Shown: positions 1 through 7,879 of the stretch, piece after piece
Position numbering within the stretch: the first letter of the stretch is position 1
Layout: each line of letters starts with the position of its first letter
DNA from: Bradyrhizobium sp. Ce-3
Lineage (GTDB): Bacteria > Pseudomonadota > Alphaproteobacteria > Rhizobiales > Xanthobacteraceae
Assembly: GCF_022835695.1 (NCBI RefSeq)
Contig: NZ_BQUV01000009.1
Coordinates: 310,001 to 374,000 of the forward strand
Direction of reading: 5' to 3'
Length of the DNA stretch: 64,000 nt
The notes under the pieces: generated by a model
Seen by the model: the letters and a program-made list of their open reading frames with translations, nothing else
What the model was told of the DNA's origin: nothing
Databases searched by the model: none
Program-made: the position numbers and the translations under genes

Positions 1-1
1 G

Positions 2-262
2 CGGCTGCAGGACCGCGTCACCTGGGGCAACACCACCGCGGTCGAGACCCTCAACAATTTCACCCAGCGCTTGCAGGGCATGGGCGACGCCACCCTGATG
101 GCGATGAAGCAGCTCTCGCAGATCGTGCACCGCCAGGCCGCGGTGATGGGCTATGGCGACGCCTTCTTCATGCTGTCGCTGTTCTACGTCGCGCTCAGCC
201 TCCTGGTGCTGCTCGTCAACAAGCCGCCGTCGATGACCGCAGGCGGCGGCGACGCGCATTGA
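2..262 (+). CDS. DHA2-type MFS multidrug efflux permease, C-terminal fragment
   Basis: Only the last 86 codons are inside the window; the gene begins before base 1. The residues end with a membrane segment (FFMLSLFYVALSLLVLLVNK) followed by a short polar tail. The preceding stretch with QRLQGMGDATLMAMKQLSQIV, QAAVMGYGDAFF resembles the last periplasmic loop and TM14 of EmrB/QacA-like 14-TM proton antiporters (DHA2 family). Such permeases usually follow an EmrA-type membrane fusion protein, which would lie upstream of the window. The family call rests on the short C-terminal piece only. The following 309 bases hold a promoter, a leader frame and a hairpin that belong to the next gene. Confidence 0.7.
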   Translation, partial: RLQDRVTWGNTTAVETLNNFTQRLQGMGDATLMAMKQLSQIVHRQAAVMGYGDAFFMLSLFYVALSLLVLLVNKPPSMTAGGGDAH

Positions 263-336
263 ACGCATCGTTGCACCCGATCGCGGGAATAAGCGTTGCG
301 TGATCGACACATTGACGCACTCACGCGCTTGTCATC

Positions 337-365
337 TTGCCAAGCGCGCGTGATGCATTTATAAG
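337..365 (+). promoter_or_regulatory. Predicted sigma70 promoter of the leader/ABC exporter unit
   Basis: TTGCCA at 337-342 and TATAAG at 360-365 are separated by exactly 17 bases, a near-consensus sigma70 pair. The predicted start site near 372 would give a 5' leader of about 20 bases before the small frame at 393. It lies in an otherwise gene-free stretch between the MFS end (262) and the ABC exporter (614). The match is read from the sequence; activity is inferred. Confidence 0.55.
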
Positions 366-392
366 CAGCACATCGTTTCACGAACCGGGGAG

Positions 393-464
393 ATGCACAT
401 GATGTCGTTTGTTTCGCAGACCGTGCGCCCGCGTTCGATTCTGCTGGGCGTGTTCGCGCACTAG
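393..464 (+). CDS. Putative 23-residue leader peptide upstream of ABC exporter
   Basis: A 23-codon frame begins MHMMSFVSQT and ends LLGVFAH, with a Shine-Dalgarno-like GGGGAG immediately before the ATG at 393. It sits 28 bases after the predicted -10 element and is followed 11 bases after its stop by a perfect 8-bp hairpin (475-497), with the exporter gene downstream. Promoter, tiny frame, hairpin and structural gene in this order resemble a translational attenuator or arrest-peptide leader. I do not recognise the peptide as a known family. It may also be a chance frame; comparison with related genomes would settle this. Confidence 0.45.
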   Translation: MHMMSFVSQTVRPRSILLGVFAH

Positions 465-474
465 GTCCCAGCGC

Positions 475-497
475 TGATCGGGCCTGATCCCCGATCA
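475..497 (+). promoter_or_regulatory. Hairpin after leader peptide
   Basis: TGATCGGG (475-482) and CCCGATCA (490-497) are perfect inverted arms around a 7-base loop. No T tract follows, so it is not a standard intrinsic terminator. Its position between the leader stop (464) and the exporter start suggests a regulatory mRNA structure. Function is inferred. Confidence 0.45.
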
Positions 498-613
498 ACC
501 AAACTTCCCAACACCTTATCGACAATTTCAAGCGATATCCGCGGCCGGAGTCCGTCCGCACGTCGCCTCAGATGGAGCCGGCCGGCGCGACACGAGCGTG
601 GCCGGAATGTGCC

Positions 614-2413
614 ATGAGCTCTCTCAATACCAAGCGACCGGCCGCAATCCGGATCGTCTTGCCATTCGTGTTCCGCCATTGGCTGGAGCAACCATACCGC
701 GCCACTGCCGTGACCGCCGGATTCCTCGGCGCGACCGCGGCCGACCTGTTCATGCCGGTGTTTTCCGGTCATCTGGTCGACGCGCTGACCGCGGGGGCGA
801 CGGACGCTGCCGCGCGCCACGCGGCGATGCTGGCGTTCGGCGCCATCGTCGGGCTCGGCGCGCTGTCGCTGCTGCTGCGGCTGCTCGGCATCCAGACCAT
901 CGTGCCGTTCACGCTGAAGACGATGTCCGATGTCGGGCAGCAGGCCTTCATGCGCGTGCAGCGCTTCTCGACCGACTGGCACGCCAATTCGTTCGCCGGC
1001 TCCACCGTGCGCAAGGTCACGCGCGGCATGTGGGCGCTCGACCTCCTGAACGACACCATCCTGATGGCGCTGTTGCCCTCGGTCGTGGTGCTGCTCGGCT
1101 CGATGATCCTGCTCGGCGTGCACTGGCCGCAGCTCGGCGCTGTCATCGCGGTGGGTTCGGTGATCTATGTCGCGATGACCATGGTGTTCCAGGTGCGCTA
1201 CGTCGCGCCGGCCGCGCGGGTCTCCAACGCGTGGGACACCAAGGTCGGCGGCACGCTGGCCGATGCCCTGACCTGCAACGCGGTGGTGAAGTCGTTCGGT
1301 GCGGAAACGCGCGAGGACATGCGGCTGGACGGCGTCGTCAGCCGCTGGCGCCGGCGGGTGCGGCGGACCTGGCTGCGCTACAACCACACCTCGACGGCGC
1401 AGCTCGTGGTGCTGTTGTGCTTCCGCGCCTCGGTGATCGGCGGTGCGATCCTGCTGTGGGCGGCCGGCCGCGCCACGCCGGGCGACGTCACCTATGTGCT
1501 GACCAGCTACTACATCATCCACGCGTATCTGCGCGATGTCGGCATGCACATCAACAACCTGCAGCGTTCGGTGAACGACATGGAAGAGCTGGTGCAGATC
1601 CATGGCGAGCCGCTTGGGATCGTCGATGCTGACGATGCCAGGGCGATCGACATCCAGGGCGGCCGCATCGTGTTCGACGACGTCACGTTCCACTATGGCG
1701 GCCATCGCCGGCCGCTCTATGACGGGCTATCGGTCGACATCGATGCCGGCGAGCGCGTCGGCCTGGTCGGGCGCTCCGGCTCCGGCAAGACGACCTTCGT
1801 CAAGCTGGTGCAGCGGCTCTACGACGTCACCGGTGGCAAGATCCTGATCGACGGTCAGGATATCGCCAGGGCGACGCAGCAATCGCTGCGCAGCCAGATT
1901 GCGATCGTGCAACAGGAGCCGATCCTGTTCCACCGCACGCTGGCGGAGAACATCGCCTACGGCCGGCCGGGCGCCAGCATGGCGGCGATCGAGCAGGCGG
2001 CGCGGCTTGCCAATGCGCACGACTTCATCATGCGGCTGCCGAAGGATTACGGCACGCTGGTGGGCGAGCGCGGCGTCAAGCTGTCCGGCGGCGAGCGGCA
2101 GCGCGTTGCGCTGGCACGCGCCTTCCTGGCGGATGCGCCGATCCTGATCCTGGACGAGGCGACCTCGAGCCTCGATTCGGAGTCCGAGGCGCTGATCCAG
2201 CAGGCGATGGAGCGGCTGATGAAGGGCCGGACCTCGATCGTGATCGCGCACCGGCTGTCGACCGTGCGCAGCATGGATCGCATCCTGGTGTTCGATCGCG
2301 GCGAGATCGTCGAGCAGGGCACGCATGAGGTGCTGGCCGCACGGCAGGGCGGCATCTACCGCGGCCTGTTCGAGCGTCAGGCCACCGAGTTCGGCCAGGC
2401 GGCGGCGGAGTAG
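614..2413 (+). CDS. ABC exporter, fused permease/ATPase
   Basis: A half-size type IV ABC exporter with an N-terminal six-helix ABC_membrane domain (about residues 25-320) and a C-terminal nucleotide-binding domain. Visible motifs are Walker A GRSGSGKTT (about residue 385), signature LSGGERQR (about 490), Walker B ILILDEATSSLD (about 510) and a switch histidine in VIAHRLST. A homodimer would use ATP to export a lipid, peptide or drug; the substrate cannot be read from sequence. The ATG at 614 (MSSLNTKRP) fits the usual family start; an in-frame ATG at 572 would add 14 residues. The gene has its own promoter and leader (337-497). Length, 599 residues, is normal. Confidence 0.9.
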   Translation: MSSLNTKRPAAIRIVLPFVFRHWLEQPYRATAVTAGFLGATAADLFMPVFSGHLVDALTAGATDAAARHAAMLAFGAIVGLGALSLLLRLLGIQTIVPFTLKTMSDVGQQAFMRVQRFSTDWHANSFAGSTVRKVTRGMWALDLLNDTILMALLPSVVVLLGSMILLGVHWPQLGAVIAVGSVIYVAMTMVFQVRYVAPAARVSNAWDTKVGGTLADALTCNAVVKSFGAETREDMRLDGVVSRWRRRVRRTWLRYNHTSTAQLVVLLCFRASVIGGAILLWAAGRATPGDVTYVLTSYYIIHAYLRDVGMHINNLQRSVNDMEELVQIHGEPLGIVDADDARAIDIQGGRIVFDDVTFHYGGHRRPLYDGLSVDIDAGERVGLVGRSGSGKTTFVKLVQRLYDVTGGKILIDGQDIARATQQSLRSQIAIVQQEPILFHRTLAENIAYGRPGASMAAIEQAARLANAHDFIMRLPKDYGTLVGERGVKLSGGERQRVALARAFLADAPILILDEATSSLDSESEALIQQAMERLMKGRTSIVIAHRLSTVRSMDRILVFDRGEIVEQGTHEVLAARQGGIYRGLFERQATEFGQAAAE

Positions 2414-2466
2414 CGAACGACAGCGCGTGGCCGATGGGCGGTGTCCCGTCGGCCGCGCGCTGCCGG

Positions 2467-3210
2467 CTATTTTGGCGCGAGCCCGTTCCACACCAGCGCG
2501 ACGCCGGACAGAAACAGCAGCACCAGCACGATGTCGGAAAAATTGCGGTCGCTCAGTGCATGATAGAGCCGGGCGCCGAGCCAGGCGCCGAGCAGCGTGC
2601 CCGGAAACGCGCAGGCCACGAGCCAGATCAGCTCTGTTTTCACCAGGCCGCTGGCGATCTGGACGAGCAGCGCGGCCGCCAGGATCGTGAAGTTGAAGAT
2701 CTGGAACACGCCGCGGCGCTGCTGCTTGCCCCAGCCGCGCACGCTCGCCCACAGGATCGGCAGCGGGCCGGACAATCCGGCGAGCCCGCCGAGGATGCCG
2801 CCGGCAAATCCGATCGCGCCGTCGGCCCATTTGCCGCCGAAGGCGATCGACATCGGCTTGCGCTGCACGAACAGCAGGGTCGGGAACACCAGCAGGAAGA
2901 CACCGATCGTCAGCTTGAACACAGCGGGGTCGGCGCGGGCGATCAGCAAGATGCCGATCGGCACCCCGGCGAGGCCGCAGATCACGAACGGCCAGACCAG
3001 GCGGAAATCGATGCTCTTCCAGATCGACGGCAGCGTCGACACCTGCGCGATCACGGAGCACACCAGCACCAGCGGCACCGCAAGTGTCGGCGGCAGCACG
3101 TAGAGCCAGATGCCGAGCGCCATCAGGGCGGTGCCGAAGCCGGCGAGGCCGGAGACGAAACCGCCGGCAAGCGCGCCGAAGAACAGGATGGCGTAGCTCG
3201 CCGGGTTCAT
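2467..3210 (-). CDS. TauE/SafE family membrane permease
   Basis: A hydrophobic protein of 247 residues with the TauE/SafE pattern: a Gly-rich first helix (FFGALAGGFVSGLAGFGTAL), repeated pairs of helices, and the second-half motif GGILGGLAGLSGPLPILWA. Family members export sulfite, sulfoacetate or other small organic anions across the inner membrane; the substrate here is unknown. The start at 3210 (MNPASYAIL) places the first helix at the N-terminus; longer in-frame readings from 3330 add a charged stretch that overlaps the divergent gene's leader. It converges with the ABC exporter and is divergent from the hydrolase at 3311. Confidence 0.85.
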   Translation of the reverse strand: MNPASYAILFFGALAGGFVSGLAGFGTALMALGIWLYVLPPTLAVPLVLVCSVIAQVSTLPSIWKSIDFRLVWPFVICGLAGVPIGILLIARADPAVFKLTIGVFLLVFPTLLFVQRKPMSIAFGGKWADGAIGFAGGILGGLAGLSGPLPILWASVRGWGKQQRRGVFQIFNFTILAAALLVQIASGLVKTELIWLVACAFPGTLLGAWLGARLYHALSDRNFSDIVLVLLFLSGVALVWNGLAPK

Positions 3211-3310
3211 CCTCAACTCGTTCTTATGATCGTTGCCGCGACGTTTACACGACGCGGGCGGTGGGTACACTTCTAAATCGCCGCTCATCAACGATAATCG
3301 GAATGAAAGC

Positions 3311-4057
3311 ATGCCTGAGACTTTGCCCATGACTTCAGATTCGCCGGCGAACTCGCAAAAAATCTTTCTGGTCTGTCACGGCGCCTGGTCGGCGGGATGG
3401 GCGTGGAAGAAGGTGCATCCGCTGATGCAGGCAGCCGGACACCGGCTGGTCACGCCGAGCTACACCGGGCTCGGCGAGCGCGCCCATCTCGCGCATCAGG
3501 GGCTCGACCTCGAGGCGCACATCCAGGACATGCTCGGGGTCATCTCATATGAAGACCTGCGCGACGTCGTGCTGATCGGCCATTCCTATGGCGGCATGGT
3601 CGCGACCGGCGTCGCCGACCGGGTGCGCGAGCGGATCGCGCAGATCGTCTATATCGATGCCTTCGTGCCACGCGACGGTCAGTCGCTGTTCGATCTCAAC
3701 GAGGTGGCGATCGACAAGATGCGGGAGGCGGCGCGCAATGGCGACGGCTGGCGCATCCCGCCGATGCCGCCGCCGCCGGACACGTCTGCGGCCGACGTCG
3801 AATGGCTGAGCGCGCGCCGGGTCGCCATGCCGATCAGATGCTTCGAGCAGAAATTGGCGTTGAAGCATGGCGAGACCAGCCTGCCGCGCAGCTACATCTA
3901 CGCCACACGCATCACGCCTGAGGATACGTTCGGCCCGTTCGCAAAGCGCGCGAGAACCGAAGCCGGCTGGCGTTACCTGGAGATCGACGCCAGCCATTCA
4001 CCGAATGTGACGGCGCCGCAGGCGCTGACGGCGATGTTGCAGAAGATCGCGTCCTGA
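3311..4057 (+). CDS. Alpha/beta-fold hydrolase
   Basis: Starts MPETLPMTSD and shows the fold's landmarks: the oxyanion-loop region FLVCHGAWSAGWAW near the N-terminus, the nucleophile elbow GHSYGG (about residues 94-99), and a late His in the ASHSP motif. The pattern resembles the salicylate/methyl-ester esterase-like (MES/HNL) branch of bacterial alpha/beta hydrolases. The substrate is unknown. ATG 3311 is favoured because a purine-rich AATGAAAG precedes it; ATG 3329 is a possible alternative. It is transcribed divergently from the TauE-type permease, with about 100 bases between them. Confidence 0.85.
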   Translation: MPETLPMTSDSPANSQKIFLVCHGAWSAGWAWKKVHPLMQAAGHRLVTPSYTGLGERAHLAHQGLDLEAHIQDMLGVISYEDLRDVVLIGHSYGGMVATGVADRVRERIAQIVYIDAFVPRDGQSLFDLNEVAIDKMREAARNGDGWRIPPMPPPPDTSAADVEWLSARRVAMPIRCFEQKLALKHGETSLPRSYIYATRITPEDTFGPFAKRARTEAGWRYLEIDASHSPNVTAPQALTAMLQKIAS

Positions 4058-4127
4058 CGAGCCGTCATTCCGGTGCGATGCGGAGCACCGCGCCGGAACC
4101 AATCAGGGGCGCCCGTTTGCCCGGGGC

Positions 4128-4655
4128 TCATGCACCACGCGCATCGCGCACGGCCTGAGCGACTTTCGTTGCCTGCGACACGCGTCCGATCTTCGCGCCT
4201 GCAATGATCTTTCGCCGGCGTTCGCTCGGCTTCGACGCCATGCCTTCGCTTGCGGTGGCTCCAGCCGACGGACGGGTGGTGAAGTTCGCGGTCCGGTGCA
4301 GCGCGAGGGCCTTTCGGGCGGCTTCGACATGTGCCGTCCGGGCTGCCAGATTGTGCTGACGCCTGAGCTCGGTATTGACCCGCTTCAGCGCCGCCGCGAA
4401 CACCTGCTTTCGCTCGGAAGCATGCTTGGCGGTTCCCGGAAAGCTCGTCCCGCGCGCCTCGGCCTTGCCGCGGCTCTCGCGCTGCTTGTGCCGGCCGACC
4501 GTTCGCTCCTTGTCGCGCATCTTGCGCAGGCGGGGGCGCATCGCCTCCAGTTCGGTCACCTCGACGCCGTAGATGGCGGGATGATGCGTCAGGCGGATTG
4601 CCTCGTACTCTTCGTGGCTGAGAATGCTGCGCTCGAACTTGCAGGCGACCGACAT
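4128..4655 (-). CDS. Conserved-looking hypothetical basic protein
   Basis: A 175-residue, strongly basic protein with no signal peptide or membrane helix. The start at 4655 is fixed by a strong AGGAGG Shine-Dalgarno sequence. The N-terminal part (FERSILSHEEYEAIRLTHHP) looks folded, the middle is Lys/Arg/Glu-rich and probably helical or coiled coil, and the C-terminal end (RRKIIAGAKIGRVSQATKVA) is basic and could bind nucleic acid. I do not recognise a named family. It lies downstream of, and in the same direction as, the sigma-1.1-like gene, 167 bases away, so the two may be co-transcribed. Confidence 0.65.
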   Translation of the reverse strand: MSVACKFERSILSHEEYEAIRLTHHPAIYGVEVTELEAMRPRLRKMRDKERTVGRHKQRESRGKAEARGTSFPGTAKHASERKQVFAAALKRVNTELRRQHNLAARTAHVEAARKALALHRTANFTTRPSAGATASEGMASKPSERRRKIIAGAKIGRVSQATKVAQAVRDARGA

Positions 4656-4822
4656 ACCGTTCCTCCTCTTGATTTCTTGAATCTCGGGTAGAAGGCGACG
4701 TCCAGCTCCGGTCAATCATAGCGCGAATGCCGCTGGACGGCCAATCTGACGCTGTCCTGCCCGAATGGCGCTTTGATCGCAGCGATCGATCGCTGTGCGA
4801 GAGTGTCAACGCACAGAGGCTG

Positions 4823-5002
4823 CTACTTTTCCGCGTCGTCGTCCTTGAGCCGGATGCCCTCGGTCCGCAGCGCCGTAAACAGAGCCGCGATATCCTCGGG
4901 CTCCATGTTGTTGGGGCACATTCCGTTGAGTTGCTCGGTCGTGATCGTGCCGGTGTTCCTGGCGATATCTCGTGCCTTCGCCATGATCTTCTGAAGGTCC
5001 AT
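4823..5002 (-). CDS. Stand-alone sigma70 region 1.1-like protein
   Basis: A 59-residue acidic protein starting MDLQKIMAKARDIA. It has the layout of sigma70 region 1.1: an N-terminal helix, a Thr-rich turn (TGTITTEQLNGMCP), a Glu/Pro loop (MEPEDI) and an amphipathic helix (AALFTALRTEGIRL), then an acidic tail. In housekeeping sigma factors this domain blocks premature DNA binding and occupies the RNA polymerase channel. No regions 2-4 follow, so this is the domain alone. A GGAGGA Shine-Dalgarno fixes the start at 5002. It could act as a polymerase or sigma modulator, but that is inference; homology is judged by eye. Confidence 0.65.
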   Translation of the reverse strand: MDLQKIMAKARDIARNTGTITTEQLNGMCPNNMEPEDIAALFTALRTEGIRLKDDDAEK

Positions 5003-5232
5003 CTGCGATCCTCCGCGAGGGCCACACTCTACGCTCGTCACCCCATTATGTCGCCTTTTAAGAAACGTGCGCTGACGGCGGCGCTGACGCGATTTGGTTC
5101 GGTGTCGCGGCGCGATGAGGCAACGTGCTTCGAAGTCCGCCATCGGAACCAGACGGTGCCCGTAACTTTGTCTCGCATGTTCCGCCGAACCGCGACATAA
5201 TCGGCGTCTCGCGTGCTGGTGAACATGGCCTC

Positions 5233-6252
5233 ATGAACCGCAGCCCCGTGCTCGTAGACCTGGCGCTCCAGGGTGGAGGATCGCATGGCGCGTTCACGTG
5301 GGGTGTCCTCGATCGGCTTCTCGAAGAATCATGGTTTCAGATTGCGGGCATATCCGGGACATCGGCCGGAGCGATGAATGCTGCCGTGCTGGCGGACGGT
5401 TGGGCCGCGGGCGGCGCCGCGGGTGCACGCCAAGCGCTTGAAAAATACTGGCGAAGCGTCTCACGCGCCGCCGCATTCAGCCCGTTGCAACGTTCGCCGC
5501 TCGACCGTCTGATGGGGCGCTGGTCGCTCGACAGCTCTCCGGCCTATCTCTTCACGGATCTGATGTCGCGGATGCTCTCACCCTACGACCTCAATCCTCT
5601 CGGCTTCAATCCGCTGCGCGACATCTTGAACGACAGCATCGATTTCGAACGTCTTGCGCGGGCACCGATCAAGCTGTTCGTCACCGCCACACGCGTCCGC
5701 ACCGGGCGCGGGCGGATTTTCCGCAACGCCGAGATTACCACGGAAGTCCTGCTCGCGTCGGCCTGCCTGCCAACGATGTTTCGTGCGATCGAGATCGATG
5801 GCGAGCCCTATTGGGACGGCGGCTATGCGGGCAATCCCACGGTTACGCCGCTGGTCCGCGAGACCGACGCGCACGACACCGTGGTGGTCCAGATCAATCC
5901 GACCGAGCGGCTGGAGCCGCCGCGCACGGCCGCCGACATTCTCAACCGGCTCAACGAGATCTCGTTCAATTCGCCGCTGGCAAAGGAGCTGCGGATGATC
6001 GCGTTGCTTCGCCAGGTTGCCGACCCCGGCACCGGAGAAGGCGCCCGCTGGGCGCGGATGAAAACGCATCGGATCAAGAGCGACATGCTGGCGACGTTCG
6101 GTTCGTCATCCAAGCTCAATGCGGAATGGGCATTCGTGACCAAGCTGCACGAGGAGGGGCGGCGTGCCGCCGGCGAATTCCTCGACGCGCATGGCGCCGA
6201 TCTCGGTGAGCGCTCGACCGCCGATCTTGATGTTCTGCTGGCGGAGTGCTGA
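5233..6252 (+). CDS. Patatin-like phospholipase
   Basis: A 339-residue patatin-fold acyl hydrolase. The oxyanion glycine motif is GGGSHGAF (about residues 13-20), the nucleophile elbow is GTSAG (about 41-45), and the catalytic Asp is in the DGG of YWDGGYAGNP (about 196). These form the Ser-Asp dyad of the family. No signal peptide is visible, so it probably acts in the cytoplasm or at the inner face of the membrane. ATG 5233 (MNRSPVLVDLAL) is chosen because it begins the conserved first strand. The gene abuts the GntP-type permease at 6258. Such pairs occur near hydroxybutyrate genes in rhizobia, so a role in polyester or lipid turnover is possible. Confidence 0.9.
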   Translation: MNRSPVLVDLALQGGGSHGAFTWGVLDRLLEESWFQIAGISGTSAGAMNAAVLADGWAAGGAAGARQALEKYWRSVSRAAAFSPLQRSPLDRLMGRWSLDSSPAYLFTDLMSRMLSPYDLNPLGFNPLRDILNDSIDFERLARAPIKLFVTATRVRTGRGRIFRNAEITTEVLLASACLPTMFRAIEIDGEPYWDGGYAGNPTVTPLVRETDAHDTVVVQINPTERLEPPRTAADILNRLNEISFNSPLAKELRMIALLRQVADPGTGEGARWARMKTHRIKSDMLATFGSSSKLNAEWAFVTKLHEEGRRAAGEFLDAHGADLGERSTADLDVLLAEC

Positions 6253-6257
6253 GGGCC

Positions 6258-7709
6258 ATGGGTCTACTCGGCATTCTGGTCGGGCTTGGACTGCTGGTCT
6301 GTCTCGCTTTCCGCGGCTGGAGCGTCCTGCTGCTCGCGCCGCTCTGTGCGCTGGTGGCCGCAGCCTTCGGCGGCGAGCCGTTGCTTGCCAACTGGACGCA
6401 GACCTTCATGGGGAGCGCGTCGGATTTCCTCGCGCAGTTCTTTCCGATTTTTCTGCTCGGCGCCGTGTTCGGGAAGCTGATGGATGACAGCGGCGCGGTC
6501 GGCGCGGTCGCCGGCTTCATCTCCCGATGTCTGGGCGAACGCCGCGTCATCCTCGCGGTCGTGCTCGCCGGTGCGCTGGTCACCTACGGCGGTGTCAGCC
6601 TGTTCGTCGCGTTCTTCGTCATCGTTCCGATGGCGCAGTCGCTGTTTCGCACGGCAGGGATTCCGCGTCGTCTGGTGCCGGCGGTGGTTATTCTCGGAAC
6701 GTCGACCTTTACCATGTCGGCGCTGCCGGGCACGCCGTCGATACAGAACGCGATACCGATGCCGTTCTTCGGCACGACCCCCTTTGCCGCACCGGGCCTC
6801 GGCGTCGTCGCATCGGTCATCATGCTGGGCGTCGGGCTGTGGTGGCTGCTCCGCGCAGAGAAGGCAGCGCGCCGCGCAAATGAGGGCTATGGCGATGAGC
6901 CGCCGGTCTCGGAGAATGTAGCCGACGACGAGCTGTTGCGCGAGCGGGCGACGACGGCGCGAGAGTTCGACCCCGCGGAGATCCGCCACGGACATCACAG
7001 CGCCGCCGCAGTCCCGATCTTCAACGCCTTGCTGCCCCTGATCGTCGTCGTCGCAGTCAATCTGCTGATGTCGCTGGTCGTGTTGCCCCGGCTTGATTTC
7101 TCGTTCCTGGCCGAACAGCGGTGGGGAAATACGTCACTGGCCGCCGTGGCCGGTGTCTGGTCGGTCGTGGTGGCGCTGGCGGCAGCTATCGTCACGGTCA
7201 TCCTCTGCAACTGGACCCGGCTGCCCGCGCTGCGCCGAACCATGGATGCCGGTGCCAACGCGTCGGTCCTGCCGGCGCTGAGCGTCGCGAGCCTGGTTGG
7301 ATTCGGCGCCGTGATTGCCTCGCTTCCCGCGTTCGGCGTGGTGCGCGACTGGGTGTTGCGAATTGAAGGCGGTCCGCTGGTGTCGCTCGCCGTCGCGACG
7401 AACATCCTCGCCGCGCTGACGGGGTCGGCTTCCGGCGGCTTGACGATCGCGCTCGATGCGCTCGGACGGACCTATATGGATCTTGCGGCGGAGGCGGGTA
7501 TCGACCCCGGCCTGCTGCATCGCGTCGCGGTGATCGGCTCGGGAACACTGGACATTCTGCCTCACAACGGCGCGGTCGTGAGCCTGCTCGCGATCTGTGG
7601 GCTCAAGCATCGCGACAGCTATATCGACATCGTCATGGTCGGCATTGCGAGTTCTGTCATTGCTCTCGCAGCGGTGATTGCGATCGGCACCGCATTCGGG
7701 TCGTTCTGA
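6258..7709 (+). CDS. GntP-type permease
   Basis: A very hydrophobic protein of 483 residues with about 12 membrane segments, including LVTYGGVSLFVAFFVIVPMA, the loop GTSTFTMSALPGTPSIQN and a second-half GSASGGLTIAL. This is the pattern of the GntP/IT superfamily of proton-coupled organic acid symporters (gluconate, hydroxybutyrate and related acids). A polar insert of about 70 residues (6860-7000) separates the two halves. ATG 6258 follows the patatin stop by five bases; a GTG at 6246 overlapping that stop is possible. Tight spacing points to co-translation with the patatin gene, suggesting uptake of the acid the hydrolase releases or handles. Confidence 0.85.
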   Translation: MGLLGILVGLGLLVCLAFRGWSVLLLAPLCALVAAAFGGEPLLANWTQTFMGSASDFLAQFFPIFLLGAVFGKLMDDSGAVGAVAGFISRCLGERRVILAVVLAGALVTYGGVSLFVAFFVIVPMAQSLFRTAGIPRRLVPAVVILGTSTFTMSALPGTPSIQNAIPMPFFGTTPFAAPGLGVVASVIMLGVGLWWLLRAEKAARRANEGYGDEPPVSENVADDELLRERATTAREFDPAEIRHGHHSAAAVPIFNALLPLIVVVAVNLLMSLVVLPRLDFSFLAEQRWGNTSLAAVAGVWSVVVALAAAIVTVILCNWTRLPALRRTMDAGANASVLPALSVASLVGFGAVIASLPAFGVVRDWVLRIEGGPLVSLAVATNILAALTGSASGGLTIALDALGRTYMDLAAEAGIDPGLLHRVAVIGSGTLDILPHNGAVVSLLAICGLKHRDSYIDIVMVGIASSVIALAAVIAIGTAFGSF

Positions 7710-7779
7710 CGCAACAGGATGGGGCGGCTCGCCCGGCCGCCGGCGTGCGGAGCCAGAATGATGCTGCTCTGAAAGTGGC

Positions 7780-7810
7780 GAAGGGCCCGGCGTGTTGCGC
7801 CGAGCCCTTC
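7780..7810. terminator. Probable hairpin terminator between permease and rnpB
   Basis: A 13-base stem GAAGGGCCCGGCG / CGCCGAGCCCTTC with one mismatch and a TGTTG loop. It lies 70 bases after the permease stop and downstream of rnpB on the other strand, so it could serve both. No strong T tract follows in either direction. Confidence 0.5.
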
Positions 7811-7828
7811 ATGGACCATCTTCAAGAC

Positions 7829-7873
7829 GCGTTTTCTTTACGCGAACCGGAAATCCACTTCGCTCGAAAACGC
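7829..7873. repeat. Palindromic repeat, GCGTTTTC/GAAAACGC type, copy 1
   Basis: Inverted arms GCGTTTTC and GAAAACGC enclose CTTTACGCGAACCGG and a short spacer. A related element with the same arms and inner TCACGCGAACCGG motif is at 51992-52059. This copy lies just beyond the 3' end of rnpB. Confidence 0.65.
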
Positions 7874-7879
7874 TTTAGA

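Noticed and set aside
461-1705. Long open frame antisense to the ABC exporter
   Set aside because: It is the mirror of a clear ABC gene in a high-GC genome; no motif and no Shine-Dalgarno.
5003-5232. Small minus-strand gene opposite the patatin 5' region
   Set aside because: Open frames here have no Shine-Dalgarno and overlap the patatin start region; treated as intergenic.
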